A DNA stretch of 64,000 bases from assembly GCA_039928925.1 (NCBI GenBank), contig JBDSSF010000004.1:110195-174194 (forward strand). The letters run 5' to 3'. The notes under the pieces are model-generated. The model saw only the letters and a list, made by a program, of their open reading frames with translations, ran no database searches and was not told where the DNA came from. The DNA comes from Candidatus Saccharimonadales bacterium. GTDB lineage: Bacteria; Patescibacteriota; Saccharimonadia; Saccharimonadales; Saccharimonadaceae. The translations under genes and the position numbers were made by a program. Numbering within the stretch: the stretch's first letter is position 1; each line of letters begins with the position of its first letter. This document shows, piece by piece, positions 17,995 through 24,878 of the stretch.

Positions 17995-18687
17995 CTAAGC
18001 TCGCTTAATGAATGCGTAAGTCGCAGCGTATGTTATCGCAGATAGTATAGTTGCAATAGCTACGGTAGTATTAACAGATCCACCAGTTTTTGGTAGTTCG
18101 GCGGGTAGCTCCGGCATAACTGGTGTTATGATCGGAGTAATCGGAGTAGGATTGGATACTGGAACAATAGGAGTAGTTGGAGTAACCGGAGTAACTGGTG
18201 GAGCCGTAGGTATACATTCACTAACTGATTTTGTAATGAGGTAGCCACTTATAAACTGAGCTCCGTGACCTTTTACGTTAACATTTTTAACCTCTGGTGC
18301 ATAATAGACGTCAACTTGTTTGTTCTTACATGCTTCAGGTAATGTAATACTGAGATTTACTGATGGAATGCTGTCTTTTTTTAATACAATAGATGTACTG
18401 TTGAAAACAGTTTGTGGGGTTGCTGATGGATCAGCAAAACCCTTACCATTATAACTATCAGGTGCTGTGTAAGACGAAAAGAATAATGTTGTATCTGCAC
18501 AAAGTGGCTTGCTGCCAACAGTCGTTACCGAAACACTATTATTACTCTTCCAAGTTACTTTTAAATTACTGGACAGAGTACCGTCTATACATGCTACATT
18601 ACTTGTAGCACCTACCGAAGGAGCCGATAGAGTTACTGCGCTTACGATTAGACCTGTGACAAAAAGACTTTTAGCATAAATATTCAT
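17995..18687 (-). CDS. LPKTG cell-wall-anchored surface protein
   Basis: About 230 aa. Signal peptide (NIYAKSLFVTGLIVSAVTLS, cleavage near VGATS), an extracellular domain with four Cys (about residues 30-155), a Pro/Thr/Val stalk of TP repeats (about 160-195), then LPKTGG, a hydrophobic helix and a terminal KRA. This is a standard sortase substrate. The extracellular fold is not recognised. ATG 18687 is preferred over 18708 because the signal peptide then begins properly. The candidate processing enzyme is the sortase at 22928-23503. The transposon insertion lies about 80 nt upstream of this start. Confidence 0.82.
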   Translation of the reverse strand: MNIYAKSLFVTGLIVSAVTLSAPSVGATSNVACIDGTLSSNLKVTWKSNNSVSVTTVGSKPLCADTTLFFSSYTAPDSYNGKGFADPSATPQTVFNSTSIVLKKDSIPSVNLSITLPEACKNKQVDVYYAPEVKNVNVKGHGAQFISGYLITKSVSECIPTAPPVTPVTPTTPIVPVSNPTPITPIITPVMPELPAELPKTGGSVNTTVAIATILSAITYAATYAFIKRA

Positions 18688-18759
18688 ACTGTATACATAA
18701 CCTCTCAAGTTACTTTAACAATTTTATATTATACTACACTAATGTATAATTGTCAATAC

Positions 18760-18767
18760 TATATTGT
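18760..18767 (+). repeat. left target-site duplication TATATTGT
   Basis: The octamer TATATTGT immediately precedes the left terminal inverted repeat. The identical octamer follows the right one at 21612-21619. Eight base pairs is the usual duplication for the IS1595 family. Confidence 0.85.
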
Positions 18768-18867
18768 GGAGACTATCCCTTCATAGCAAGTAGACCTCTG
18801 ATATCTTGCTCATGTAAAGAATGATGGTTTGCTATTGCGGCGAAATCACCACATTGCTATAATGAAA

Positions 18868-19022
18868 GAGTACTTGTTGGCAGGATAGCATTGTAGAAAT
18901 GATGTGAGAGCCGATAGGTGCAGCAATTCAATGACACTTTATTAAGCGTCGAAACGGAAATCAGACATACCATGCGAGGAGCATATATATCTGTGGACCT
19001 TTCGGCGCTTTTTTCTTTAACA
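18868..19022 (+). ncRNA. candidate RNA in the left arm of the transposon
   Basis: TTGCGG, 17 nt, TATAAT (18856-18861) predicts a transcript starting near 18868. It ends in a long-range hairpin, AGCGTCGAAA/TTTCGGCGCT, followed by TTTTTT near 19010-19018. The first bases (GAGTACTTGTT) repeat the subterminal right end of the element. No credible ORF fills the interval. Confidence 0.4.
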
Positions 19023-19042
19023 ATTTGGTGATCACATATTAT

Positions 19043-19119
19043 CGGATTGTAGTTTAACTTGGCAAAACAGTCGCATTGGCATGTGTCAAATCCTGGTTCG
19101 AGTCCAGTCAATCCGGCCA
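19043..19119 (+). other. tRNA-like sequence with abnormal anticodon arm
   Basis: 77 nt with a perfect 7-bp acceptor stem (CGGATTG/CAATCCG), discriminator G plus encoded CCA, D-arm GTTT/AAAC and a T-arm with canonical TTCGAGT loop (4 of 5 bp). The anticodon arm cannot be folded normally: the best fit is a 5-bp stem with one mismatch and an 8-nt loop ATTGGCAT. The 11-mer TGGCATGTGTC inside this arm recurs at 19182-19192. It is either a decayed tRNA or a tRNA mimic carried by the transposon. It cannot be assigned an amino acid safely. Confidence 0.5.
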
Positions 19120-19301
19120 ATCCACAAAGAATGTGGACGTTCATTCTAAAAGCAAAACCGGGACAGTAAAGTCCCGGGCGCTGGCATGTGTCTACACTTA
19201 TTGTAGCACATTACTAAGCGCGCCAATAACCTAAGGAGGTAATTTTTGTGTGTCAAAAATTAATTCTAAAACGTACATAATATACAGAGGTAGCCAATGC
19301 C

Positions 19302-19329
19302 TTGACAACACGTATTCTTTTGTTATAAT
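19302..19329 (+). promoter_or_regulatory. transposase promoter
   Basis: TTGACA, 16 nt, TATAAT; the -10 ends 10 nt before ATG 19340, so the transposase mRNA is probably leaderless. Confidence 0.7.
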
Positions 19330-19339
19330 AAGATTAGAT

Positions 19340-20194
19340 ATGAGATACACCGTCCAGCAGTTCCGCGAAGACTTTCCGAGCAACGACGTGTGCTTAGATA
19401 CGATCTTTCAAAACCGTTATGGTGACGTAGCTGATTGCCCTAGCTGTGGTGTTATCGACGCTAGTTTCCATCGTGTTAAGGGGCGTAAGTGTTACGCCTG
19501 TGCGCATTGTGGCTATCAGCTACACCCACTTGCAGAGACCATCTTCCATAAGTCATCTACTTCACTAACCATTTGGTTTGAAGCTATCTACATGTTCAGT
19601 GTCTCGAAGAACGGCGTTGCTGCTAAAGAGCTAGAGCGGTACTTTGGGGTTACCTACAAGACCGCACACCGCATGGCACGTCAAATCCGCTCGCTCATGA
19701 GTGAAGATGGGTCTATCGGCGGCTTTGGTACACCGGTCGAGATCGACGAGACTTACATCGGTGGTAAGCACGCCCACAAACTTCGATACAGCAAAAAGAG
19801 CGCAGTGTTCGGTGCTGTTGAGCGCGGCGGCGAAGTTCGCGCTAAGCATGTTAAGAGTACAGGTGCACGAGTATTGATACCTGAAGTACTTGGCACGGTT
19901 GCGCTTGGCACGACAATCCATAGCGATGAGTGGGCAGCGTACAACTCACTACCTAAACATGGCTACTCGCACACGACTGTTAATCACAGCACGCTAGAGT
20001 ACGTGCGCGGCGATGCTTACACGAATACTATCGAGGGTTTTTGGGGACAGATGAAGCGTTCTTTGGACGGGACTTATCACTCTGTTTCACCGAAGTATCT
20101 CCAGCTTTACGTGGACGAGTTTGTTTTTCGCTATAACCTTCGGGGTGCAGTTGTTTATCCTGCTCTTTTGGAACGGGTGTGGATGCGCGTTTGA
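19340..20194 (+). CDS. IS1595 (ISXO2-like) transposase
   Basis: A 284-aa DDE-type transposase. The N-terminal zinc ribbon is CPSC...CYACAHC. The catalytic core has EIDETYIGGKHAHK (first Asp), IHSDEWAAY (second Asp) and NTIEGFWGQMKRSLDGTYH (Asn/Glu/Lys region), the arrangement of the ISXO2 group. The frame opens at 19250, but the promoter at 19302-19329 requires the start at ATG 19340. Codon use is more GC-rich than in the host genes, consistent with transfer. It is the only transposase in the element that it sits in. Confidence 0.93.
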   Translation: MRYTVQQFREDFPSNDVCLDTIFQNRYGDVADCPSCGVIDASFHRVKGRKCYACAHCGYQLHPLAETIFHKSSTSLTIWFEAIYMFSVSKNGVAAKELERYFGVTYKTAHRMARQIRSLMSEDGSIGGFGTPVEIDETYIGGKHAHKLRYSKKSAVFGAVERGGEVRAKHVKSTGARVLIPEVLGTVALGTTIHSDEWAAYNSLPKHGYSHTTVNHSTLEYVRGDAYTNTIEGFWGQMKRSLDGTYHSVSPKYLQLYVDEFVFRYNLRGAVVYPALLERVWMRV

Positions 20195-20218
20195 TGAGTT
20201 GATGAAATAATTTCTTGC

Positions 20219-20740
20219 TCATTTACCACTCATAAATTTTCGCTGTTTAGTCTTCGACAGCAGAGAGAATTTAATCTTTTCTCTGTTAACTTGTTCGACA
20301 TAGTCAATGCGCTGCTTCGAGGGTGCACGAAACGACATCACAGTAAGACCATCTTTATTCGTTACTGAAAAGTCACCAAATCCTATAACATCCATCCCGA
20401 TTAGTACCTGACAATTTGGCAGTGTGCCAAGAGTGACTTCGAGGCCATTGAACTCTAAGTCTGTCCCCGGAAAAAGTAGGTCAACAATGTAACTGGGTGT
20501 AGTGTGTGATCCTTGTGGAGTATGTACCTCTTTAACCCCAGTTTGAGGTAATTTTAGCCTATCAACCACAACCTGAGTGATTACAGTGTTAGTTGCGCCA
20601 GTGTCCCATATTCCATCGAATTGAACCTGATCAACAGTCTGGATCGCACTTCGTACACTAACATCTGAATGTAATTCTCTAGCCCTACCATTATGAGTAG
20701 CTGTTAGCGCGCCACCCGTAGGTGGTAACAACTTGCTCAC
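20219..20740 (-). CDS. retropepsin-like aspartic protease (transposon cargo)
   Basis: A 173-aa single-domain aspartyl protease. FDGIWDTGATNTVI holds the catalytic DTGA (Asp46), and the later VLIGMDVIGFGDFSVTN is the conserved hydrophobic-GMD block of the clan AA flap/C-terminal strand. Such proteins act as dimers. No signal peptide, so cytoplasmic. A Lys-rich C-terminal tail (KTKQRKFMSGK). Its start overlaps the stop of the DUF5678-like gene (ATGA), so the two are co-translated. Substrate unknown; cleavage of a fused or partner protein is a possibility. Confidence 0.82.
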   Translation of the reverse strand: MSKLLPPTGGALTATHNGRARELHSDVSVRSAIQTVDQVQFDGIWDTGATNTVITQVVVDRLKLPQTGVKEVHTPQGSHTTPSYIVDLLFPGTDLEFNGLEVTLGTLPNCQVLIGMDVIGFGDFSVTNKDGLTVMSFRAPSKQRIDYVEQVNREKIKFSLLSKTKQRKFMSGK

Positions 20741-20976
20741 AGTGAAACGCGAGAATGGAAAGTCTGTGTATAGCTTTGATTTCCTGAATCCACGAATTGG
20801 ATAAGGAAAGTTCCGATCTCATATTTAGCGGTTGACTCGGTAAGTGCCTCGATTTGAGTATTATATGCTCCAACTACGGCTTCGTCCTTGATCACAATCC
20901 ATCTATTTTCGTATTCAACTAAAAGCTCACTTTGATGAGCTTTATAGTATTTGAATTCCTGATCAAGGTCATTCAT
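20737..20976 (-). CDS. DUF5678-like small protein (transposon cargo)
   Basis: A 79-aa protein with the pattern seen in DUF5678 proteins: helix, then LLVEYENRWIVIKDEAVVGA, then a helix and a C-terminal strand pair. DUF5678 proteins are often found beside retropepsin-like genes, as here. Function unknown; inhibitor or substrate of the protease is plausible. TATAAT (20990-20985) lies 8 nt before ATG 20976, so the pair has its own leaderless promoter. Confidence 0.68.
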   Translation of the reverse strand: MNDLDQEFKYYKAHQSELLVEYENRWIVIKDEAVVGAYNTQIEALTESTAKYEIGTFLIQFVDSGNQSYTQTFHSRVSL

Positions 20977-21106
20977 ACAATTATATTATATCACTTTTAT
21001 CATTATTTGTGTAGTTTGCTTGCTTCTAATCGTGATTATACAAATGTTTAAGCATAATAGCAATAAGCCACTGGTAGATTACTTGATAGTAACTGGTGTG
21101 AATCTT

Positions 21107-21388
21107 CTATTGATATGTAGGATAGAGTACTGGCACGGGATGGGAGCCCAAAAATGCGCTGTACGTGAACCACATGATCGTCACGGCAACGGTAGCGAAT
21201 ACACTACAGGCTATAAGGTGCTCTCCAAGCTTTCGATCAAGTTTAGAATCCTTCGTAAGATACGAGGCTCCGACGATCAGGCCAACGAGAGGTATGAGTA
21301 GGGCGATTATTGTCAATGTTCCGTAAGACTCATGGTCTGACGCCTTGATCTTAATCTCTTTGTCTGTAGTATCTTCCTTCGTTGCCAT
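21107..21388 (-). CDS. 93-aa two-TM membrane protein (transposon cargo)
   Basis: An acidic/basic N-terminal 20 residues, then two membrane helices (about 24-44 and 58-80) and a short C-terminal tail. ATG 21388 is preceded by GGAGAAGTGTT. No family recognised. It lies immediately downstream (minus strand) of the rod-like RNA terminator and could be its partner or an independent passenger. Confidence 0.6.
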   Translation of the reverse strand: MATKEDTTDKEIKIKASDHESYGTLTIIALLIPLVGLIVGASYLTKDSKLDRKLGEHLIACSVFATVAVTIMWFTYSAFLGSHPVPVLYPTYQ

Positions 21389-21411
21389 AACACTTCTCCT
21401 GCGTTTAGATA

Positions 21412-21526
21412 TTAAAAAAGGACAACCTATCTCTAGGTTGTCTACGCCAACAACAGATTTACATCCATTGCTTTCGAGAAAGGTTGCCCATTCTCGGATA
21501 TAAATCGTACTGTTGCAAGCGTAGAC
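21412..21526 (-). ncRNA. novel rod-like RNA with own promoter and terminator
   Basis: A TATAAT (21538-21533, minus) sits 6 nt before a predicted start at 21526. The RNA folds end to end: GTCTACGC/GCGTAGAC closes it, then CAACAG/CTGTTG, then an 11-bp GATTTATATCC/GGATGTAAATC stem with one wobble, capped by GAGAA/TTCTC around GGGCAACC. A separate hairpin AGACAACCT-AGAGAT-AGGTTGTC plus TTTTTT terminates it. No ORF with a start fits. It lacks SRP, 6S, RNase P and tmRNA signatures. Confidence 0.6.
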
Positions 21527-21611
21527 ACCTGTATTATAACAATTAGTGTGCTGGAATGACAGAGTGGCTACGGGAGACGGCAGGAGTACTTGTTATTAGG
21601 GGATAGTCTCC

Positions 21612-21619
21612 TATATTGT
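21612..21619 (+). repeat. right target-site duplication TATATTGT
   Basis: Matches 18760-18767 exactly and directly abuts the right terminal inverted repeat. Confidence 0.85.
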
Positions 21620-21648
21620 AATTTGATCTGTTATGAGTCAAGGCTCCT

Positions 21649-22926
21649 TTACGAGAATGTAACTTGCTGTTGACCGTTACGTTCAGGAGATTTCCAGTTA
21701 CTTGATGTTTTAACTTTCCTTAAAACTTGAGGATAGTTGATAAGGCATCGTACAATTGCAACGATTTGTACAATATTCATAATGTACATAATGAAGTACA
21801 TTATTGGAGCGTAAAAACTCATACGAAGTTTTTTTCTAAAGTCCATATGTTCGTCGGGGAGAATATTCCATAAAAGATATATAGTGATCGTGATGTATGC
21901 ACCAATAACAAATGATAGGCTTGAAAGTTGGATACATAGAATGATGACATAAATAAGCGCGAGGGGTTCAAGGAGTAAGAGAAACTCACCTATAAATGCC
22001 ATAGGTATACGGTACCAAGTAAGCATTTTTGTATAGTTGCCGCTGCGATCACCAAATAAATGACGATACTTAAGTATACTTTGAAGGTTACCCATTTTCC
22101 AGCGGTATCGTTGACGAAGGAGCGCCTTGAATGTCAGAACTCCTTCTGTTAATGCAAGAACATTTACACCGTAGACAATACGGTTGGCCTTGTTACCTTG
22201 CGCAACGATTTTTAGGCTAAGTGCAATATCTTCTGTCATGATATCATCGTCGTAAAAACCTACTTTTTTAAGAACACTCATACGGTAAGTTGAGGCAACT
22301 CCACCAACAATAAACTCACTATTCGTGACGGTAAAGAATTTCTTCGATCGGTAACCAACCATGTATTCAAATTTCTGCAATAGACCTAAGACTGTATTGC
22401 TATCAAGCACACGTACGTTTGCAGCGACGCCGACAACCGTCTCATCCTTAAAATACTCTACTGCGTTTTTGATGCTATCTTTATGAATAAGCGAGTCCGC
22501 ATCAAGTGTCATGACAAATTCACCATGGACACCATGACGGAGTGCGTGGTTCATGGCAGCAGCTTTACCACCATTTTTTCGCTTAAACATAAGTTTTATG
22601 TTAGCTTTAGGGTGTTTCTTGATGTATGCACGTACAAGCTGTTTAGTGTTGTCTGTTGATGCATCATCGATGACGACGATTTCAAGTTTTCGGTATGAAC
22701 TACCTCTTACTGAATCAAGACTACGCACAATCGACATCTGTTCGTTATGTGCTGGGATTAAAACACTGACAAGAGGTTTTTTACCAATCTTTAATTTATT
22801 GAAAAGAGACTTGTTTCGGAAACTAAGAATATCGTAATAGTTAGCGCCTACGAGATAAAGTGCGAAGTGGATAGTATTAATGACACTGATGATAATAAAT
22901 ATCCAGAATAAGATTATGAGTAACAT
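21649..22926 (-). CDS. processive family 2 glycosyltransferase (PgaC/HasA-like)
   Basis: 425 aa. One N-terminal membrane helix, a cytoplasmic GT-A domain, then three to four C-terminal membrane helices, the plan of membrane polysaccharide synthases. All processive-GT2 motifs are present: VIDDAST, LDADSL (DxD), MTEDIALS (TED) and QRYRW (QxxRW). Likely product: a beta-linked hexose or N-acetylhexosamine polymer exported through its own channel. The ATG lies 1 nt after the sortase stop, so they form an operon. The nearby deacetylase suggests a poly-GlcNAc-type polymer. Confidence 0.9.
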   Translation of the reverse strand: MLLIILFWIFIIISVINTIHFALYLVGANYYDILSFRNKSLFNKLKIGKKPLVSVLIPAHNEQMSIVRSLDSVRGSSYRKLEIVVIDDASTDNTKQLVRAYIKKHPKANIKLMFKRKNGGKAAAMNHALRHGVHGEFVMTLDADSLIHKDSIKNAVEYFKDETVVGVAANVRVLDSNTVLGLLQKFEYMVGYRSKKFFTVTNSEFIVGGVASTYRMSVLKKVGFYDDDIMTEDIALSLKIVAQGNKANRIVYGVNVLALTEGVLTFKALLRQRYRWKMGNLQSILKYRHLFGDRSGNYTKMLTWYRIPMAFIGEFLLLLEPLALIYVIILCIQLSSLSFVIGAYITITIYLLWNILPDEHMDFRKKLRMSFYAPIMYFIMYIMNIVQIVAIVRCLINYPQVLRKVKTSSNWKSPERNGQQQVTFS

Positions 22927-22927
22927 A

Positions 22928-23503
22928 TTAATTTACGCTTTCTAGGTTAAAAACAAACAATTTGCGGTACTGGTCCCAAAGACCAGAACAAGTCTGTAGA
23001 GTTAAGATTGGCTTACCTTTGTATGAGAACTGATCAACATCAGTAGGACTTACCTCTTTTGTACTGACAAGCACGTAAGTATACTGTTTTCCATCGGCTG
23101 TTGATACAATTGCTTTATCGCCAGTTTTTACATCTTGTAGCTTCGCGAATACTTCGGAGGTATTGTGTCCGTATATATATGTATTACCCGATACAGTATT
23201 TGGCTCATTACTTATAACGGCAAACTGAGCCTCTGTTTTGCTGAGTGTCCAAGATCCATCTTTTTCATTATAGTAACCAGGCTGAATATTAACAGATAAT
23301 CCGGTGTTAGGTACGCTAATATGAACTGGCTCCTGTGCACTCGTTTCGTCAGTGGACTTTTTTGTGGACACTGTACTTGTCGATACTGCAGCAACCGTGC
23401 TACTCATCATGGGATCTAAGTAACTGATTATACTTCCAGAGCCTAAAAGAATGCCAGCTAGGATAAAAAGTGTTCCGATAGTGATGTTGAATTTGAGGTT
23501 CAT
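22928..23503 (-). CDS. sortase
   Basis: A 191-aa transpeptidase. An N-terminal membrane anchor (about 8-28), a Ser/Thr-rich linker, then the sortase beta-barrel with catalytic His in YIYGHNTSEVF, Cys in LTLQTCSG and Arg in DQYRKLFVF. It links LPxTG proteins to the envelope; the window encodes two candidate substrates (LPKTG at 17995, LPNTG at 23570). The class is not assignable with confidence, though single-domain length fits class D/E/F. Co-transcribed with the processive glycosyltransferase. Confidence 0.9.
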   Translation of the reverse strand: MNLKFNITIGTLFILAGILLGSGSIISYLDPMMSSTVAAVSTSTVSTKKSTDETSAQEPVHISVPNTGLSVNIQPGYYNEKDGSWTLSKTEAQFAVISNEPNTVSGNTYIYGHNTSEVFAKLQDVKTGDKAIVSTADGKQYTYVLVSTKEVSPTDVDQFSYKGKPILTLQTCSGLWDQYRKLFVFNLESVN

Positions 23504-23509
23504 TTCATT

Positions 23510-23545
23510 AAAAAAGAGGAGTCAGGTATATCCGTATCCTCTTTT
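23510..23545 (-). terminator. terminator after the LPNTG peptide gene
   Basis: AAAAGAGGA pairs with TCCTCTTTT and is followed by TTAAT on the minus strand. It sits between the LPNTG gene and the sortase gene, so read-through into the sortase would be partial. Confidence 0.7.
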
Positions 23546-23569
23546 ATTCCCTTGATCTATAGTTGATTT

Positions 23570-23755
23570 CTAGGCTTTGTAATATCGTTTAGCGATAATA
23601 CGTGCAATTGTTGTTAGGATGATTAACACACCAACAGTAATGCTTAAAATTGATACTGCAAGTAGAAGTGGATCACCACCCGTGTTAGGTAGTAAAGCGA
23701 TTCCTCCGCCTACTGGTACTACAGCGGTTAAACCGCCAGCGCCGTTTCCGTACAT
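23570..23755 (-). CDS. 61-aa LPNTG mini-protein without signal peptide
   Basis: The start at ATG 23755 has AAGGAG 8 nt upstream; the longer frame to 23821 does not. The mature layout is a 20-residue Gly/Val-rich N-tail (MYGNGAGGLTAVVPVGGGIA), LLPNTGG, one 25-residue membrane helix and a basic KRYYKA tail. So it has a complete sortase sorting signal but nothing else. With an uncharged short N-tail and basic C-tail it should insert N-out without a Sec signal. It has its own near-consensus promoter and its own terminator, suggesting high expression. The likely role is a sortase-attached short peptide or a primer for polymerisation. Confidence 0.75.
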   Translation of the reverse strand: MYGNGAGGLTAVVPVGGGIALLPNTGGDPLLLAVSILSITVGVLIILTTIARIIAKRYYKA

Positions 23756-23840
23756 ATTGTTTCTCCTTATTATGTTATCCGCACACAATACAGCTATTGA
23801 TATATGTCCCACCACAACCATTACTATCTATATTAAACTC

Positions 23841-23869
23841 ATTATAGCGCATAAATGACATTTTGTAAA
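23841..23869 (-). promoter_or_regulatory. promoter of the LPNTG peptide gene
   Basis: On the minus strand: TTTACA, 17 nt, TATAAT, giving an 80-nt leader with a strong AAGGAG site. Confidence 0.75.
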
Positions 23870-23922
23870 GTATATTATATTACGCTTATGCATATAGTTA
23901 ACTTTGTGAACTGTTATTGAAT

Positions 23923-24876
23923 TTATTTCGTTTTCTTAACTGTTTTAGCTTTTTTAGTATTTGGCTTTTTTGATGCTTTTGTTGCTGCTACTGCGGCGGC
24001 TGCTGACGCTGCAAGCGCTGCTTTGTTGCGCTGAGAAAGTATATACCACGTGCCTACTGCAAGTGCGATGAGCGCTGCAATGACGACAGGAATCAAGTTG
24101 AAGTTTTTGGTAGCTTGGACGGGCGCTGCTGCTATTTTATTATCTGTCTTTGCTGCTGTTTGTGTCTCGTTCATACTCATTGTGCCATCTTGTGCCGTTG
24201 CCTGACCGGTTGTCGATGTTGAGCCTGTTACTGGTGTCGCATTAGACTTTGTACTTGTGCTTGTTGAGGACGTCGGTGTAGAAGATGTACTTTTGCTAGG
24301 AGTGGTAGCTGTTGTTGTACCACCATTTGTTGGAGCGACAGGAGCTGTTGGATTAGAAGGTGGTGTCGTAGGAGTGTTAGACACTGTAATTGTGGATGCG
24401 ATAGAGCCTGATGCGCAACTACTGCCACATGCATTACTTACACTAATATCATCAATTTCAGATGACTCAGCAACCACTAGTCTAGCAACGCCAGACCTTA
24501 AAGCGGTAAATGTGACCGTTGCAATATTTTGAGTGCCAGATACTGTGCCACTCGATGTTGCACGTGCAATTTTTAATGAACCATTTCCACAACTGCTTGG
24601 GTAAGATTGACCAAAACCACTCGCGGAGACATTTATACTTGAAGAATTGCATGACAACATAGATGCATCATAAGTAAAATCCGCTTCTACGCCTGCTACG
24701 CCGACCGAGCTCGTTTCATTAATTGATATCTTAACTTCGTTTCCAACATTAGCGCTTGCTGAAGAAACGGAAATGTTGGCTCCACCGCTTCCAACGGCAG
24801 CAAATGCGTTAGTTGGTATTAAAATGATTGCCAATACAGCGGTTGTCTGTATTATTTTGTAGAATAGTTTTTTCAT
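23923..24876 (-). CDS. membrane-anchored cohesin-domain protein (mini-scaffoldin)
   Basis: About 317 aa. A signal peptide (KKLFYKIIQTTAVLAIILIP, cleavage after AFA) is followed by one cohesin domain (about 27-165): ISVSSASANVGNEVKISINE start, GVAGVEADFTYDASML strand block and ATVTFTALRSGVARLVV near its end. A 90-residue Pro/Thr/Ser linker follows, then one membrane helix (about 258-280) and an Ala/Lys-rich cytoplasmic tail. Two Cys pairs inside the cohesin are unusual. The ATG lies 2 nt after the stop of the dockerin-bearing deacetylase gene, so expression is coupled. A single cohesin plus membrane anchor should hold one dockerin enzyme at the cell surface. Confidence 0.85.
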   Translation of the reverse strand: MKKLFYKIIQTTAVLAIILIPTNAFAAVGSGGANISVSSASANVGNEVKISINETSSVGVAGVEADFTYDASMLSCNSSSINVSASGFGQSYPSSCGNGSLKIARATSSGTVSGTQNIATVTFTALRSGVARLVVAESSEIDDISVSNACGSSCASGSIASTITVSNTPTTPPSNPTAPVAPTNGGTTTATTPSKSTSSTPTSSTSTSTKSNATPVTGSTSTTGQATAQDGTMSMNETQTAAKTDNKIAAAPVQATKNFNLIPVVIAALIALAVGTWYILSQRNKAALAASAAAAVAATKASKKPNTKKAKTVKKTK

Positions 24877-24878
24877 AA

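Larger units (their letters stand above)
18768..21611 (+). mobile_element. IS1595-family transposon with passenger genes
   Basis: The 2,844-bp element is bounded by imperfect 25-bp terminal inverted repeats starting GGAGACTATCCC at 18768 (plus) and 21611 (minus), 22 of 25 positions matching. It is flanked by a perfect 8-bp duplication, TATATTGT. It contains the ISXO2-type transposase (19340-20194). Also inside are a plus-strand RNA candidate, a tRNA-like sequence, a retropepsin-like/DUF5678-like gene pair, a 93-aa membrane protein and a minus-strand rod-like RNA. A partial copy of the right end also lies inside at about 18867-18892. Intact ends, duplication and transposase suggest recent insertion and possible mobility. 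Confidence 0.85.

Noticed and set aside
19043..19119. Calling the tRNA-like sequence tRNA-Ala(GGC) or tRNA-Pro(TGG)
   Set aside because: Neither anticodon placement gives a paired 5-bp anticodon stem with a 7-nt loop.
19250..19339. Longest-frame transposase start at 19250
   Set aside because: The TTGACA/TATAAT promoter lies inside that extension, so the start must be at 19340.
24228..24532. Two 68-91 codon frames inside the cohesin gene
   Set aside because: They are by-products of the Pro/Thr/Ser-repeat linker read in other frames.
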